Below, one piece after another: positions 63,059-64,000 of a stretch of 64,000 bases of DNA. A model generated the notes under the pieces. It had not been told where the DNA came from. It did no database searches and worked only from the letters and a program-made list of their open reading frames with translations. Each line of letters begins with the position of its first letter. Position 1 is the first letter of the stretch. The position numbers and the translations under genes were made by a program. Source of the stretch: Manduca sexta (lineage: Eukaryota > Arthropoda > Insecta > Lepidoptera > Sphingidae); NCBI RefSeq assembly GCF_014839805.1, contig NC_051117.1, forward strand, positions 6,510,001 through 6,574,000, in the 5' to 3' direction.

Positions 63059-63485
63059 ATACTATGACGTTAGTTTGATTTTTTTTTATCATCTTATAAA
63101 TATCAGACTAGAATATTTGTGGAGACTTGGATTCTAATTCAGAATTGATGAATCAACATTTATGATATTTTGATATGAGAAACACGTATTTGCCTCGATT
63201 CGAAATGTGGCTGAAGGTCCAACAGATTGTGGGATGTAAACTACGTATAGATCTGTAACTGCCTACCTCCTTAAGGATAAAATATTAACGTATATTTCAT
63301 TCTAAACATTATAATCTTGATACAAAGGAACACGTTAAAAAGTTACGTCAAATATTTCAATGAATGAGTTGAATGAATGAAATCTATTAGCGAATGATTG
63401 ATGAAGCATGTATGAGTAAAGAGTCAGACATCTATAAATTAAAAATAGGATTCGGATATTGTTCCGATGAATCATGTGGTAAGAA
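63059..63485. other. Upstream region, unassigned
   Basis: AT-rich with ATGAATGA-type low-complexity runs near 63360. Confidence 0.45.
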
Positions 63486-63770
63486 TCTATATATATAAAA
63501 ATGAATCCATATTTCCCTTGGTCACGCCATCACGCGTAAACGGCTGGACCGATTTCACTATTTTTTTGTTGTTGTGTTTGTTATTGTTAGGAGAAGGTTG
63601 CTATGAAAGAAAAAATAAAAAAAAATCGCGGGAAATTAGAAAATTTAAGAAAACTTAACGAAAATATTAATTTTATATAACTGTCAATTGTTTGAAATAA
63701 CTGTCAGCGATTGACAGAATGCGCGCTGCAAATTCATAGTTAAGACGGGACAACGTCTGTCGGGTCAAGT
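63486..63770 (+). mobile_element. Helitron-like non-autonomous element
   Basis: It starts TCTATATATATAAAAATGAA, then GGTCACGCCATCACGCGTAA and CGGCTGGACCGATTTCAC, and ends CAACGTCTGTCGGGTCAAGT. A 5' TC, a GC-rich terminal segment and a near-CTAGT end suggest a Helitron. Class is uncertain and no coding part is present. Confidence 0.35.
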
Positions 63771-63969
63771 AGTTTTGTTTTATGCCTAATTAAGAGCTAT
63801 GAGAATATTTTAAAACATTTTGGTGTATCTGTGGAGAATTTATTTAATTTTTGGATAACTATGTTGCCACGCATCAGTTGAGTGAACAAAAATAATGTAC
63901 ATTTTTGTACGCAGAACTCACCAGAGTTTTATCACGACTAATTGAAAGATTTAAAAAGTAGATTGCTAG

Positions 63970-64000
63970 ATGTGGGATATATTTTATATCCGCCCAGATT
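63970..64000 (-). repeat. Family A repeat, cut by the window edge
   Basis: The first 31 bp are visible (GTGGGATATATTTTATATCC then GCCC). Confidence 0.6.

Noticed and set aside
1..64000. CRISPR arrays, operons, phage or other prokaryotic systems
   Set aside because: Spliced genes, SINEs and base composition show animal nuclear DNA; no direct-repeat and spacer array is present, and the two minisatellites have no unique spacers.

Overview
This window is AT-rich animal DNA, almost certainly from a moth or butterfly (Lepidoptera). Three things point that way: introns with GT..AG borders, a dense load of short interspersed repeats of lepidopteran type (tRNA-derived SINEs, RTE-like LINE tails, MITEs, a piggyBac-like remnant), and an ankyrin whose residues closely match insect Ankyrin 2 as I know that family. 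There is no sign of prokaryotic DNA, viral genes, CRISPR or operons.

Only one protein-coding gene can be built with confidence. It is an Ankyrin-2-type membrane-skeleton adaptor on the minus strand. Its first coding exon lies at 37327..37356 and the gene runs leftward through 14 further coding exons to 431, then out of the window. I placed all 15 exons by splice sites, reading phase and protein continuity. Together they give 2082 coding bases (694 codons) and carry ankyrin repeats 1 to about 21 of the usual 24. The last repeats, the ZU5 and UPA (spectrin-binding) region and the death domain must lie left of position 1.

Region by region: 1..15362 holds exons 15 to 2, with short introns at first and longer, repeat-bearing introns from about 6 kb. 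15363..37326 is a 22-kb first intron that contains a 1.1-kb piggyBac-like element, many SINE and LINE tails, foldback elements and, at 19621..19680, a compact minus-strand TATA box plus short exon with a strong donor that would splice in frame to exon 2. That is a candidate alternative promoter for the ankyrin gene. 37357..38000 is the likely 5' leader and promoter area, with four short upstream ORFs and a CpG-richer block. 38000..64000 is upstream or intergenic DNA, mostly repeats. It includes a candidate plus-strand non-coding first exon ending at 51466, a LINE 3' end with a frameshift, two minisatellites (the 18-bp one is in intron 1) and a long AT microsatellite containing a hairpin.

At least ten repeat families recur. 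The commonest, called family A here, has 14 copies in both orientations, one of them a head-to-head inverted pair. Repeats often lie against functional sites: an RTE-like tail ends within six bases of the exon 3 donor, and exon 2 sits between a family A copy and the piggyBac-like element. Family names (A to L) are local labels. I could not search a repeat library, so class assignments rest on motifs visible here plus known family features.
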